Assembly: GCA_030248135.1 (NCBI GenBank)
Contig: JASANC010001083.1
Coordinates: 1 to 64,000, forward strand
Direction of reading: 5' to 3'
Length of the DNA: 64,000 bases
Source: Theristus sp. LFF4_11
Lineage: Eukaryota > Nematoda > Chromadorea > Monhysterida > Xyalidae
The notes beneath the pieces were generated by a model. That model saw only the letters and a program-made list of their open reading frames with translations, searched no databases and was not told the DNA's origin. The translations under genes were made by a program, and so were the position numbers. This document shows, piece after piece, positions 1-21,400 of the stretch; position 1 is the stretch's first letter; the number at the start of each line of letters is the position of its first letter.

Positions 1-1661
1 TATCAATCAGCATAACAGACAAGCTGAAAACTAGAAATAACATGCCTTCATCTGTGTGATGTGAACTCACTGAGGGATCAATAAAATCATTAAGCAAGCA
101 ACAGCTTATTGAACGCGCTTTGGTTTAGCCAAGCCGATGTGAAACTTGCTCAACAAACTGTTGACCATTTTGTTGACGTTCTTTTTCTCAGTACTAGCCA
201 GGCCATTAGCTGGCTGTTTCATATGGCCATTGGCCACAAGCAAATCAGTTATATTTACGGAGGAAAATTCGGTCAGAATGGTCAAGTTTGAAAACTGGAA
301 ATATTTTGAAAAAAAACTGCTTTCTGAATTTAAAAAAAAACGTTTTTTGTTCACCTGTTCGTCTCGAGACCGCTCGATAGGGCGCCCCGTCGTCGTCGGC
401 ACCGGCCGGTGTCACGTCGTAGCTTTTTTTCGATCCGCGATTTCCCATTTTTCATCGAAATTTCACATAGGTCAGCGAAATTAATTAGCGGAACGGGTAA
501 ATGAAAAGACAAGCTGAAAGTAAAGTGCGCTGGTTCAAATACTGGTTTATTCTCCGTTTGATCCGGAATTTTTCAAAAACTACTCTTTCGTAATTTCTCG
601 CCAAAATTGAGTGGCAGTGTCAATCAATACACATTATATAGCGGTCTCAGAAAGAAATTTTCCAAGCCAAAACCGCAAATGACGTTTATTTTTGGAAATA
701 ATAATGGCTATTCACGTTTCAGGAGTATAAAAATGTACAGTTTTACACTTTGCACAAAAGTGGGCTGCGTTTAGAAGGGTTTTAGATTGTTTGATATGAC
801 AGAAAATACTGTTTATTCTTGAGATATATGTCTGTTGCCTACTACGTACGTTCGCTGCCAGTCAAGGTAAAATCGTTTCGATTTTCTCGTTTTTCGAGAA
901 TGAAAGTGGAAAAATGCGCATGAAACACGACTTTCGAAACGTCATTTTACGCATGGGAAGGAAAACGAGAGGTGCTGTGCGGTTTTTCAAGAAGTGAATG
1001 TCTCTGGAAAATAATGCTGTTTCCTTCAAAACGTTTTTCACCAAAAAACGCCAAACGTTATCTGCGTGGTTTTGCTGACTTGCTGTCTGCTTGAAGGATA
1101 AAATTCAATTGTAAACAACTTTCTTGGTTGTCACTGTTGGCTTTTTTAGTTGTTAGAAAGACATTAGTTTTTTAATCGCGCCACGAGACAAAAAACACAC
1201 TGTTGACGAAAGTTTGCTGAAAAAAAATGTGTGCGACTGTGCAAAACGCGTTTTTTGAGTGGATGGTAGTTTTTGAGTGAGTGCACAAAGTGACGTTTAA
1301 AAAGAGAAACACGTTACCAATATTTATTTTTTATCTGCGTTCGGTTTTTTTTCTGAGTCGCATTGTAAAAAATAGGGCGTTTTCCATACGAGTTCAAAAG
1401 AATCTTTTTACAATTTTTTACAATCGGGTTCGAAAATGTTAGTATGAGTTTGTTCAAATGAAATTGTTCTACAGAAAGTGAAATGAGCATTGCATTTTAA
1501 ACACAGGGATACGCAGCTGTTTTCATTGCAAAACGCTATTGCTAATATTTTTATATACTTCAAACAAATACAAACCAAATGAAAATTTGAAAAAAAATCG
1601 ATAGAAACTACAAAACTAGACAGTTTCATCTAAACAGCACCATAAAATAACGCGACAAATG
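1..1661. other. Gene-free stretch, left edge
   Basis: AT-rich sequence with frequent poly-T and poly-A runs. Open frames are short and show no recognisable family or coding bias, and no promoter or RNA gene was recognised. A short GC-rich patch near 360-420 is read open on both strands but matches nothing I know. Confidence 0.5.
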
Positions 1662-2411
1662 TACAGGGTGTCCCAGCTACAAGATGTACAACATTTGTTT
1701 TTTTGAAGTATGCGCGCGCGCGTTGACCTATGTTAATAATTTTTTCAACGTTTGTAAAAAAGACTTCGGGAATTTGTTTGGCACCAAAATTTTTATGTTT
1801 CAGTAAATGTGGCACAAGTTATGGCAGTTTTAAAAAATACGTCATTTTTATAAAAAAATGACACGAGCGGAGAGCAGAAAAAGCAAATCAAACACTCACA
1901 GTACAAAAATATCAAACGTCTAATTGTCCTCAATGTGCTGGCCCTCTTTTTCAATCAGTTTATCCATTCATTGTCGAATTTCAAAACGCCTGCCAGGCGC
2001 TCTTCGTCGCTGATTTCGCCCACAGTTTCACCGATGGCCACAATCAGCTCATCGATGGATGCTGGGTGGGTCTCATAAACACGGTGCTTCACAGCGCCCC
2101 AAAGCCAGTAGTCGCACGCTGTGATCTCAGGCGAACGTGCAGGCTTGGCAATTGGCCTACCGCGGCCGACCCAGCGCTGGTCAAACTGAGTGTTCAGCCA
2201 GTCGCGCACCGGTGCTGGCGGCAATTGAAAAGTGTGTATTTTTTTCACATGCTTATAACTCAGGTTATATTCAACGTATCGCAACGTTTTTAGTGTCAAA
2301 CAAATTCCCGAAGTCTTTACTACAAACGCTGAAAAAATTATAAAAATTGGTCAACGCACGCACGCGTAATTACAAAAACAAATGTTGTTCATCTAGCTGG
2401 GACACCCTGTA
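1662..2411. mobile_element. Mariner/Tc1-like element, decayed, with TACAGGGTG terminal inverted repeats
   Basis: The ends are inverted copies of each other. The left begins TACAGGGTGTCCCAGCTA at 1662, the right ends TAGCTGGGACACCCTGTA at 2411, and the similarity continues inward for about 40 bases. Both ends lie at TA dinucleotides, as expected for this superfamily. The interior holds a minus-strand transposase remnant. At about 750 bp it is shorter than a full element, so it is an internally deleted, non-autonomous copy. Confidence 0.85.
1955..2299 (-). pseudogene. Mariner/Tc1-type transposase C-terminal fragment
   Basis: An open frame of about 114 codons reads into the C-terminal part of a DDE transposase. 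The diagnostic block runs RWVGRGRPI, then RSPEITACDYWLWG, where the D of CDYWLWG is the expected third catalytic acid, then VKHRVYET. The N-terminal DNA-binding region and the first catalytic aspartates are absent, and the fragment sits inside inverted repeats of the same superfamily. It is a dead remnant rather than an active gene. Confidence 0.85.
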
Positions 2412-2532
2412 TAATATCAAACTTGCACCAGTAAAAATCAATTGCAAACAACTCTGGCTAGATTGCTATTCCAAGCCAAACTAAAACAAACTTTTAAAAA
2501 ACCGTCATTTCAAACCGATTATTTTCGAAATA

Positions 2533-3444
2533 TACAGGGTGGGCCAAAAAAAAAGGTTCCATTTTCAAACTGCTGTCACTGGCTGGTGTTTTAATATTAT
2601 GAGCTGAAATATTCAGCACTGATAAAACATGCGTTGCCATTTTACTGACAAAAATTTTTTTTCGATATATAATTCCTAGCGCTCACTGTGGCAGATTTTC
2701 TAAAAAGCTCGAAAAATCAACAAATTGACTGAAATGAGTGCAAGAAAAAATTAGTATCAAGATGCGTGATTCAATTTTGAAACTATTGCGAAGGTGACAA
2801 ATTGGTCTTTTTGGATACCCGTGATAGTTCAAATCATGCGCTCAGAGTGGAAAGGTCTCACACTTGAATTGCATTTGAGCACCTCGAGCGAAATTCTGAT
2901 GTTTCACAACGGACTCGAGTCAGCAGCCATGCGACTGCGACAGAAAGAATTGTTCAGTTGATTTTTTGTTTTCTGTGTTGCTCTGTCTGTTAATTTGTTT
3001 CTTTTGAAAAGTTTTTCTGCGGTTTGAATAAAAACAGTGTTTCAGTTTCAGTTTTCTGCAGTTTCGTCATGGTTAAGTGGACAGCAGAACAACGGGTCTA
3101 GTGTGCTATCTGGTGGGAGCAATCTGAAAGTTTTTCTGCAGTGACTCGCCAGTTTCGCGTAAAATGCCATCCAGCCGCTGCCGGACGACAAACCTTGATG
3201 ATGATTTGGATGTCTATGAGCCTTCGTTGTTAAATTCTTGGTTAAAAATCCGTTTTTTTGAAAATTTGGGAATTTTTAAACATTGTGCTGTAAAACTGAA
3301 TCTACCTGACCAAACTAGAAAAAAATTTTGTCAGTAAAATGGCATTACATGTTTTACCAATGCTGAAAATTTCAGCTCATAATATTGAAATACCAGCCAG
3401 TGACAGCAGTTTGAAAATGGAACCTTTTTTTGGCCCACCCTGTA
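2533..3444. mobile_element. Mariner-like element with long inverted repeats (copy B)
   Basis: The element starts TACAGGGTGGGCCAAAAAAA and ends TTTTTGGCCCACCCTGTA. The inverted repeats are long, with about 120 bases recognisable on each side, including a shared GGTTCCATTTTCAAACTG and the stretch around 'attatgagctgaaat'. Inside, near 3069-3190, a plus-strand reading gives VKWTAEQRV and then a TRQFRVK block. This resembles the N-terminal helix-turn-helix of insect-type mariner transposases (DUF4817-like), interrupted by stops. It is closely related to the element at 30022-31113. Confidence 0.8.
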
Positions 3445-6400
3445 CATATACCCTACATAACAACAGTAAATCAATAACATTTCACCAGACACCTTTCACC
3501 ATTCCCTCACAACCTTAAAAATCATAATAATGATTTCCAGCTTCAGCCCATAGCTGAAAATCAAACCTTAGCCAAGAATATACCGCAAGCAGTGTCAGTC
3601 ACCGAAAATATCTCGCGCAAAAATAATGCATAACACACACATACATGCACACTATTATGTGATCGTTAAAATATTTTTCATGCACATAATATACAATATA
3701 TGTATGTATGTTTTCAGCTAGTTCAGCCATCGCCCCCCTATAGCTAGCTGGAAAATTATTTGGGTAATCAGCCATGAATGCAGACAGCGGCGAATAGCTC
3801 ATGGGGTCCACAAGGTGAGCGTAAAAGGCACACATCGCTTGGCTCTCCGCACTGAACGTTGCCCCCGGCAACAACACGTGCCATGTTATGTATAATACGG
3901 CGAAACTGCCTGCGTGGCGCGAGAATAAGCTATCAAGCTAACTCTATATATTAGCTATATTGGGTGAAAATCGGTTCCCCCAGAGTGCGTGCGTTAAAAA
4001 CGCGCCCTTTTATTGACGCATAAAAAGTTTCGTGCGCGCAACGGCGCGAGCATTTTTTTTGCTTGTGTTCCGGTGCGCGGTGTGCGTTTCGAGTGGCCGC
4101 AGTGGATGTTTGTGACGGATGGTACAAGAAATTTCCATTTTTTCTCCACCGTATGTTTATTCCGTGAAATTGTCGACTAATATAGCTGAATCGAACGTGT
4201 CACCGCGATGAGAAGAAGCGTCAAGATCGTGAATTCTGACGGCAACTTCAATCAATCATCCGTTTCGTCGCCGTCTCCAGTGGAATTGTTGACAAAATCA
4301 ACATCGTAAAGTTGCGGTAAACTGTCCGCAGATCACCAAATAATCTTCAAACTCGCACGTACGTGTGCGTCGAGAAGTCATCGCCCAGTTGTCAAATCAT
4401 GAAGTTCTCATGAAAAATTCAACAGTTTAGAAACGTGTAACACTGCGAAATTTCCACGAAAAGCGACGAAAACAAGCATCGCGTGCTCAGCAGCGGTATT
4501 GGAACGCGACTAAATACCTGTGTACTCGACAGCAATACCTGCCCTTGAACTAATTTTCTTCTACTTTGCATTCGCCAGCAAAACAGTCAATCTCAATCTT
4601 AAATACACTGCGCAAAGCAGAAAGCTTCATAACATTATTGGCTATATTGGCGATACAAAAGCGTTATCATCGACACAAGAAGCCTCGGAGAATAACACAT
4701 ATAGCTCGCTGCAGCTAGCTGGCTGTGAACGCTAGTTGAGCTTCCCAGGTTAGCTGATAATGCTTGATATATCCTAATGATAACAAGCTGTGTATAATGC
4801 ACCTTAGCTTTCAATCTACAGTGTGCGTCAGCTGTGGCGTTCTACTTTTTAGTTTCAGTAGTCGTCTTTCGTAATCATCATATCACACAATAAAAATTTT
4901 ATTTCCAGTGCACTCTCGCTGTTATTTTATGAGATGAACGCAGCACCTTTTCCCAGCACCTATATATTGCGTTTTTTTTCTTGTTTTTAGAGCCGCCGTG
5001 TGTGTCAATCCCATATGTATAGTTGTTCGTTGATGTTACAGTTGTCGATCCATGAACAGAAACTAGATACACGCTAAAATGTAATCACCGTAGCGAAGAT
5101 TTTCAGGATTTTTCACACCGGTTTTTTTTCAAATAAAATATTCGTGACACTGAAAAAAGAGCTAAATTTCATGAGTGGAAATCTACAGAGGCAATAATAA
5201 GAAAAAAACAATAATAATCACATGCCATGTCAGTCGCCTGTTTTCGTCGGCCGCGCGCACACACCGAAAGCGCCGTGATGTTGAGCTCCAGCCAACGGTG
5301 TGGCCTTTCTGTGATTGTTTTTTTTTGTGGAATTTTGTTTTTTTTTGGATGCAAATCCGTGCTTGGAAGACAGTGACGCTGTTTTAAAGCCATGTAAAGT
5401 TGCACAAACAAATACCATACGACGAATGAGTGCCTGTGTGTTTGTTTGTGGCTGTGCAACATTACGGGTGCTTCAACAGAGTGCATTGTCTTCAGACACC
5501 AGCGCACTTTTATTTGCACACGCACACACGGTATGTATACACCGTACCACATGGATTTTATGTTGTTACAATCACGTTTATAATTTTCTGTGCACTGATT
5601 GGCTGTATCATCCGCTCGGGATACATCCAATCAACGTATGCTGTGTTTTTTTGAGTTTATCAATGAACTTTACTCGTATACTGGCGGGTTTTTTTTTCTC
5701 CTGGTTTTCTGATTAATCTGCAAAACACCACTGCACATCAACGAAAACAGCACTTTATCATGCACTTTTATTTATTGGCACCATCAAATAAACCTTGCAC
5801 AGATACACTGACTGCCATGAAACCAAGGTGCACACACACACGGACAGAAACAACCTACAAATAAATAAATACAACCTATTCGAAAAAACATGCACTTTAC
5901 TTTGCGGAACCCATGTGCGCGGCACACGGCAAAAAGCATAAGAACTGGAGACATAAAGCCACAGTAAACGTAAATACAACCAATGCGACCTGATCTGCTC
6001 TGACAGTCTGCAGGGTAGCTGAAAAGTAGGTGCAAAAAAGCTGCGACTTACATCACTGAGCTAAAAAAATGAAAATTCCCGCTTTTTAATGAAAAATTCA
6101 AGAAAATTAATCCGTGGAGGTTTAAGTGTAAAACTCAAATTTCGTTTCACTGGGCAGACTCCAAAACAAAAAAAGAAGTCGATTTTTTCGGTAATCACCA
6201 GTCACCCTGTATGTCCACCTTGTGCTCAAACAACAAATGCAAAGGTGGTACAGATACAGGAGTGGTTACTCAAAGTGCAGGTTCTGTCATGTTTCTCTGT
6301 CCTCTCGTCAGTGACTCATATGCGGGCTAAACTGCATAATTTTCAGTCAGCTGCCTCGTTGTATCGCAGCTTAAAGTTACTTTCGATCAGTTGTTTCTTG

Positions 6401-6946
6401 AAAACAAAAAAAAACATGATTAAGACTGAAACCTTTGATCAATCGGTTGTATAAAACCGATTTCTCGTTCACTTGGTCTTGATAATGAAAGGCTTTGAAA
6501 AACAATTCACGCAATTGGCCTAAATTTTGGCCGAAAAAGCCCCGAAAATGCCCCGTTTCGCCTCGTTCGGCAGCCATCGGAGCAGCACCAGGCATCATCA
6601 CCGACCGAAAGAGCGGGTGCCACGGCTGAATCTGGATAGGTGATGTTTTGAATATATGGCTTAATTAAGGGCCGATTGCACATTGCATGTTTCACAAAAG
6701 GTTCCATATTGTTGCCAAAAATTTTCCCCTACCCATGAGCAAGTGCACTCCCGAATGTTGTATTTCGTTTTCGCACATCTGCACCGCACACACACTCAAT
6801 CAAGTTATCAGCCTGATTTTTCGCTTTTGTTTTTCCCCTTATTGATTGGCCAAAACCTATGAGTTTCTGAGAAACTTTTCACCCGGGAACAGCGATTAGC
6901 TCCAAGCAATCAAGCTCGATCCCGATGAAGCCATCACAGCACACGC
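3445..6946. other. Gene-free stretch upstream of MAPK15
   Basis: No recognisable protein family was found on either strand. The stretch contains AGCTAGCTGG-type words near 3715 and 4710, and a CACACAGGCAC/TGTGTGTTTG repeat near 5400-5530. A short ATG frame at 4208-4309 is followed by a donor-like GTAAAG. Long frames near 5170-5720 overlap on opposite strands in CA/GT-rich sequence and are not credible genes. Confidence 0.45.
4208..4309 (+). other. Short ATG frame, possible first exon (speculative)
   Basis: ATG at 4208 opens a 33-codon frame beginning MRRSVKIVNSDGN and ending in TAA, in a locally GC-richer patch. The sequence TC|GTAAAGT at its end could be a splice donor. No downstream exon was found that would join it, and the family is unknown. 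This is a weak call. Confidence 0.15.
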
Positions 6947-7156
6947 TGAAAAAGGGTGTCCGAAAAAGTGTCCACCTGGGCGTCTTATCTCCTTGATGTC
7001 CCGCATGTTGTCCTGTCCGGCTCCATGTCCCGGACATAAAAGTGGCAATAATACCACACTCGGTTTTTTGGGCCACTTTTTACATCCGGTTCACGGGCAC
7101 ACCCAGACGGGGCGGAGAGATGCGCACCGGACACCTGTTCGGTTCGGACACCTTTT
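6947..7156. mobile_element. GTGTCCG-family palindromic repeat, copy 1
   Basis: Ends carry inverted GTGTCCGAA...GGACACCTTTTTC words. The interior has the family signature: 'ggacataaaagtgg', an ACCACACTCG block and a run of CGGACA/GGACAC words. Four further copies occur at about 7728, 8778, 13195 and 19862. No reading frame is conserved between copies, so this looks like a non-autonomous MITE-like element. This copy lies just upstream of the MAPK15 start codon. Confidence 0.65.
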
Positions 7157-7261
7157 TCACCGTGATGTTGAACTGATCGCAAAAATTTTGACCGAAATTT
7201 TGACTGCTCGGATGAAAACCTGACCATAAACTGCCACATTGTTCCGCCGGACAGACTCGCC

Positions 7262-14540
<7,279 letters not shown>

Positions 14541-15423
14541 GTTTCTTGAAGTTTGTGGAGATTTCGTGAGGAATGGATTGCTGATTAGTGTGGCAAAGTT
14601 TGTACAGTGATTTACGTTTTGAACATTTATTGTGGTATTTACATTGCGCTTGTTGAGATTATTCTGGTCGGGCCATGATGTTTTTTTAGGAACCCGTGTG
14701 TTTTGTGCGCTTGTTTTTTTACTTGGTCTGTGGTTGATACGGTTATTTCGAGCTTTTTTAAATCAAAAACTAACATAGGTTTTGTTTTGGTTCAAGTCAA
14801 GTCCAATTTCTTTCTTTGCTTGATATTTATCGGCAAAACATCTGGTCATTACTCTTGGATTTTCAGTCATATTCGTGAGTCAAAAAATAACATATGTTTT
14901 TCAAAACTATGAAATTGTTCAATAAAACTTTGCGTGTTTTCAAATTGCAAATTTGAATGCATTGAGATGTCTCTTTTGGCATTTCAAAGGCGGTCACAGA
15001 ATTCAAACTGTGATATCAAAAAAACAATCGAATTGAAAAAACGATCCGCAAGTTTGATGATGCTCATTCAATCCAGCTTTTTTCTGTTTTTTGTTTAAAA
15101 TATGGATTGCCACAAAGTGTTGATCTTTGAAACAAAAATTTATAGCACGACAATTGATTTTATTATTTTCAATATTACGACGATGTTTTATTGATCTGTT
15201 TGTTATGTTAGCCTTCTGTTGATTCCACACGCTCGTTTTGTCTTGGTGATATTTTTGAGTGAAATAAAAACATTGAGAAATGGTCGAAACTGAACTGAAC
15301 AAAATACTAGATCTCCAATTCTCTGCACTATCAAAAGTGTTATTTTCTACTCTGCAAAAAACAACTTTCATAAAAAACTAAAAATCACCAATAATTATAA
15401 TCTCACAATTTCCAGCCAGCGAA
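14541..15423. other. Spacer between MAPK15 and TBC1D32
   Basis: AT-rich sequence containing AATAAA at 14921-14926, a good candidate polyadenylation signal for MAPK15. A TTTCCAG directly before the next start codon region (about 15410-15416) could be a 5'UTR splice acceptor for TBC1D32. No gene was seen. Confidence 0.5.
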
Positions 15424-18400
15424 ATGTCCACACTACACGGCATCAGTGATGCGGAACTCCGCGCAGCCCTGCGTCATCAGCTCGACAACGCCAACCAAGG
15501 ACGCTCAACCTTCGATCGCGCTATTGACGTCGACCTAAGCGAGCCGAGCCTTGCGGCGTTGTTCCGACGCTATCTTTCAGCCGCCTGCGGCCTTCTGGTC
15601 GAAGAACAACTGCTACTTGAGGGTACCGGCGACAAAGATCCCGGGGAAATCGCTGAGAAAATCTCCGAAACACCGGAGTTTCAGTTGCATATGGCGAATT
15701 TCATGAAACGCTGCAGACGTGTCCTCAGTGAAGGCGATCAGTCGTCGTCAACAGCTGCGAAAAATAAATCAAATCATCGCAACAACAATCAAGCGAAACA
15801 AGTTTGTTTCTCCGCCAAGGTTACTGCATTGCATCGACTGTTCAAGTCCTTTTTTCAAGGCCGTTTCAACGTTTTTCTGTAATGTTGCACAATCACAAAC
15901 CAACACACTGGCACGTATTACATAAAAACAAAACAAGAAAAACTAACTCAGTGAACAAAATTGTTGATATTGTTGTGCTTGTGTTGTGCAAAAAACGTGG
16001 TTTTATTAACTAACGACAGGCAAACGCCAAAACTACGGTTTTATAACGTACGGTATCTGGTTTCGACACGAACTTGCTTCAACCCTAATAGTCGGCAACG
16101 ACAATCATTGCACGGTGAAGGAAGTCGAGGACAAATTGAATATAGTCAGATTTCTACGCCAAATACAAGATCGTGTCGAGACCGACTACGGTAGCTACCG
16201 TACTCACCAGGTCGGCGACAAAGCTCCGCCCACCGAGCGAGCGCCGCCGCCGTTCGCGACCGAATCGTCCGTGCTCAGCGATCACTCGTCCGCGTGGCTC
16301 GACTCGACGCTCGGCGGCACACAAGTCAGCCGGAGTTTTCTGTCGTTGGACCAACCGCAGATCGCCGTGTTCGTCGCGACCATCAGCAGCGCTGATGCGA
16401 CGGACGACGCGAAGGCGGACGCGTTGCTGACGTTGCTGCAGGTTCGCGGTTGATGTGGTTGGTCATCTTGTGGTTGATGTGGCTGGTCATCTTGTGGTTG
16501 ATGTGGTTGGTCATCATTGTCGATCGATTTCGATATGTGGGTGTCGGTCGCAGGTTCGCGGTTGATCATCATTGTCGATCGATTTCGATAGGTCGTAGCT
16601 GAATAACGAATTCAAATCGTGCGTTCATGTAGCATCAAGCGGCATTCATGAAACAGTATATCCAGTGACGCATAGCTGTAGCTACGCGTCACGGAATACT
16701 GCTTCATAAATGCTCCGGAAAATGCTGTATCACACGAGGCATTCGATTATATGGAACGTTATGCGACAAACACGACGAACTTTTGTCTCTTTTCTCAGTT
16801 TCCATCGTCGGAGATCACGTGCAGCGGCGAATGGGAGCGAATCAGCCGTTCATTGACGTTGCTGTTGCTGTCGCCGACGCACACCGAGAATGCTGCGAAA
16901 GTGATCGTGAAACTGTTCAACGCGCCGAACAGCGCGCAAACGGTTCTGGTTTTAGTTTTTTTTCACTCGGAATACTTTCAGGTGCAGGGGTCCGAACTGT
17001 ACGAAAGTCGCAGAGAGATTAGAGACGAAACCAAAGTTTCGGTTCGAGTGTTTTTGTCCTAAAACATTCTGAAATAAAAACCAAAACTATCATTACAACA
17101 TCAATTCATGCAGGTCACGGACGCATTCTGCCTGACTTCGGAGGCCGCTCACAAATCGTGCACTGAACTGTTGGCGAAGGCAAGGAAATCAGGTGTGAAA
17201 AATCGTTTTCCTGTCTGAAAAACACTTTTCCACTCAAAAGTTTCATAAATTCGGTCGAACAATTTTGTTATTTTATGGCTTGGTGATGATGTCGAGAGAA
17301 TTGTATTGTTTCTCTAATCAGAAAAATTCTGTGACCTCGAGTCCATAACGTCAAAGACACGTGGGCTCGAATCACACTCAAGGTCACGAAACTTTTTGCA
17401 CGAGAGATGAACGCAACTTGAATTTCGAATAGAATTTGAATTTTAAAAATTTTATGATGGAATTTAAAAAAAACCTGCCAAAAGGCACCCCGAAAGCGAC
17501 GTCGGGCAGCGGCGGGCGACGGGCGTCACGGCGCAAGACGGCCAACCAGCAGCAGACGGTGCGCGTCAAGACGCACCTGAAAGTGATGCGTCTCTGGCAC
17601 GCGCAGATGCTGGCGTTGACGCGATTGTGGCTGCGGCATCCGTCGCAGATGGTCGATGTGATGATTGACGCTGTTTGCGACGTGCTGCAGTTCCGTCATT
17701 GCGGTTTTCTTTGGGGGAGGGGTTGAATGACGTTTCACACACAGTCCATCTGGAAAATATAAGCAACATGACGTGATGACCAACCAATGAGCGCTGAGAA
17801 TTGCTCATGAGCAACCAATCAGCGCTGAGAGTTGCTACGACCAACCAATCAGTTAGTTCATGTTCCAAAGCGTGAATGTTCTCGGTCGTTGTTGCAGGCT
17901 TCTTAAGCCAAGCCTGCCTGCGGTTTGATCAGGTAGACGCAGAACGCGGCCAAAAGCCTAAGTCTGAAAAGACATTTCGCAATAATCTTTCTTGCGGTTT
18001 GCGGTCATTTTTTGAACAACCGACTGAAAACATTTCTCTGACAAAATTTCTTTTCCAATCCCCACGAAACCATTTCTGCCGATCCAAACATCCAATCACA
18101 AAACACCCATTCTCAGACTCCGCCCCACGGCCGGCGACACGCAGCGCACGCCGCTGGTCATCGGCGACCCGCTGCTGGCGTTGACGCTGTTGGACGTTGA
18201 CGCCCGTTGGTTCAACGCGTGGATGCACCAGCAATACGGACGACAGCGGCTGCTGAAATGCTGGCAACGCCGCGGCACGCCCATGTTTGTCAGGTTTGTT
18301 TGTGCGCGAGGTTTTTTGGTTTGTGTGCTGTTCGGTTTTTTTGTTTTTTTTTTGCTCGAGAAACTCGGTGGCGTCATATGGATCATTTTGATTTTGAGGT

Positions 18401-21400
18401 CACTTGATGTTTCTTCCGGAGAAGTGTTGATTTGGGATGATTGAACAGGAATGGGGGTAGACGAATGGCATCTTTGTGGTACAGCATGTCACTGTCATCT
18501 GAATACTGCCCTGCCGCATCGCAGTAGTTGTTTTAGTTTGTAAACACCGACCGGGCATCTCAGACAACCCCCCAAAACAACTGTGATTCTCAAGAAAATT
18601 TCCCGTTCCTCGCCCGCCATCGTGTGTGAATCCAAAACTCGCCGCAGTGTAAAAATACGCCGCAAAAATGCACATTGCAAAACACGCCGCAATATCTAAA
18701 TACACCGCGTTTCTAAAAACAGCTCAGTCCGATTGTTCAGGCGTGTGTTCGAAATCGCCATGGAGAGCAACATGAGTGAGCAAGAGAAAAGGAGTCGCTC
18801 GCACAGTGCACCGACCGGCGACTCGACAACTGCAGATGAGGCGCCGGAGCCGTTGATGAACTACCCGGACGATCAGCTGAGAGAGCTGTTGTGGCTGTGC
18901 TGTTACAACATCACGATTGCGTTGCTGAGGTGCGGTGGTGTTGTTTTGGATCTTTTTTTGTATTCGTAGCTTCCTCTTCCAAAGACGCGAAAGTAGCACA
19001 CTCCGGTGGTTTGATGTGGGAATGCATGGACGCTGACGTCGACCAATGAAGGCATTCACCATTCACCCGGGTGACCTAAAATTTTCGGTGTTTTTGATTT
19101 TTTAAAATTTCTTTTTTTCGTTTATTATTTTGGTTATTCTTATTTGTTCTTCCTTCTTTGAATCATCGTTATACAAGAATGGTTTTCGTTTTGTTGTTTC
19201 AGATCGAACGACTGTCGAGCGCAGCTGCTGCCATTGACGCTGTTGCCTCAATCAGACAACGACGTCAGGTAGGTGTGTTGTCTTTTGTTTTGGATCCGAG
19301 ACTCAATGCGTTTGCACACAGGGATAGGAAAATGTTTCACGGAATTCAAAATCAAATTACGGTAGACCCATCGCCTTGTGGTGACGTTTTACCGTTTTTT
19401 GGTTCGGTTGTGCGGTGTTTCCTTAGGGCGTGGTGAAGCTTTTACTCCTCGGATCTCCCTGAAACGATAATAGGTGAGGTGGGCGGACCTTTTTCCGATG
19501 ATCGATTGATTCATCCCTAAAAACTGCCCTCGTCGATTAGCAGAGCTCCGGCCTCGTTGGACGTGTGCATCCGCCGGTTGGCGGACGTCTGTCAATCGGG
19601 TCGCCGTCCAATGCACGTGCCACGTCTGTTGCTGTTGATCAAGGCGCTCGAGAGCACCGCGGACGCCGCAGCGGGCGCCGCCGGCAGCAGCGACGAACTG
19701 ACGAAACTGAAAATCGATTTGCTCTCGATCACCGATCAGATCAACGTCACCGATTTGTACACGGACTACAGTCAGTCGGTGGTGATTGCGTACGCCGTCG
19801 AGAAACTGAAGTATTTTTGTCAGGTTCGCTTGATTTGTCTTGTTGTCTTTTTGTCTGTGGTTTTTCTGGGTGTCCCGCGCGGTGTCAGTCCTAAAATGAA
19901 CGTGGCTCAAAGCGTCAGAGTGTTGCGGTCGAAATGCTGGCCAGTTTTTATTCCGGGACACCATGGTGGACAGGACGGCGGACACTTGTTCGGACACCTT
20001 TAATGTTCAAACGCACTGCAGGCACACACACACAGATACAATCGCGCAATGTTTGTGCGGTGAGTGCCAGTGTGACCTGTTGTGCACGGAAGTTACCAGC
20101 TTGTCCAAGTGGGTGAACTGGTTTGTCAGAGCCTGATCTGCACAAGCTACTCCAAAGGAAGTCCACACCGGTTTTCGTCGAGCACAGAGAAAATGTCTTT
20201 CAGAAAAAAAAGAAAAGAAAAAAGTTTTTTAATTTTCATTTTTCAAAAAACATCTTTTTACCTCTTTCTCACAAAAACCAGTCGGACGCCGACCGCACCG
20301 GCACGGATGCGACTGGTACCGAGAGCTCCGGCGCCCAATTGACCGCAGCGCAGGTTCGCTCGTACGTGCAGTTCCTGGCGGCGTTCTGCGGTAAATCGCA
20401 CGCGAATCGACGACTGTTCGAGCGATACATCGACGCGACGTTGCGCTGCATGCTGCTGCTTGTGGAGCGGACGCTGCTCGCGGCGACCGACCTGCTGCCG
20501 TTCATGGCGGCGTTCGGCGTTCAGCGGGCGGACGCCTTGAAAGTGCGGCATGAGCTTGATTGAATTTGGATTGTCTGGAATTTTGAAAGTTGTTTATTTG
20601 GATTTGTGCCCCCCCCCCCGCTTTTCCTCCCCCAAACGATTGCAGACACACCGATGGTACGGAACTCCGCTGGTTTGGTTTTAGGGTGACGAACAGACCG
20701 TTTGGTTTGAAGGGCGAATCCTTCATTTTCGTGCTGGAGACGCTTTCTTGTTTATTGTTGTAAATTGGATTTTTTCAATAGCAAACAAACAAGAAACTGT
20801 TCGGCTAAACATAGTTTTAAGACACAATACAAGTTCGTTTTTACTGCTTTTTTGGCAGGTCTACCGTCGCATGTTCTACGCCAGTGGCGAAATTTTCGGT
20901 CAACTCAGTGTGCCGTTGCTGTTCGACGCCCCTGCACTCGATTCACTCATGCGTGCGATGACTGACTTTGTCAAGGTGTCTGAAACATCTTTTGCTGTTT
21001 TGAAATTATTTCCCATTTCATCGGTTTGCTGAAAACATTTGAACAACTTCCGAAAGTACGACTTTGTTTCTGAGTGTTTTCCGTGCATTGTACTTAAACA
21101 CAGCGTGTTTGTTCGAACCTATTCGTGGCTAGCTTTATGTTTTCGGGCAACTCCGATTCCGTTCGCTCTTCTTTGACAAACATTCTGCGAGAAAACCGAC
21201 AGGTTTCAACAAAAAAGACACTGTATGTAGGTTGCCGAATCGACCGACCACGAGTCGACGCCGTCGCAACAGCTGGACTTTCTCGTCACGAAAAACTCAA
21301 CTTACTGTCACTCCAGCAATCGCTGTCCGCAACTCTCGTCAATCGTGTTCTGCGCTGGTTTGTGCGTGTGTTCGCTGTGATTTTTGCGCTTCAACAGATT

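Noticed and set aside
3599..3877. 92-codon minus-strand frame
   Set aside because: Composition is not biased like the real exons, and no homologue or neighbouring exon is recognisable.
16154..16572. Minus-strand frames with HQPQDDQPHQPQDD repeats
   Set aside because: They lie opposite TBC1D32 exon 2 and a short tandem repeat in its intron; no start context or family.
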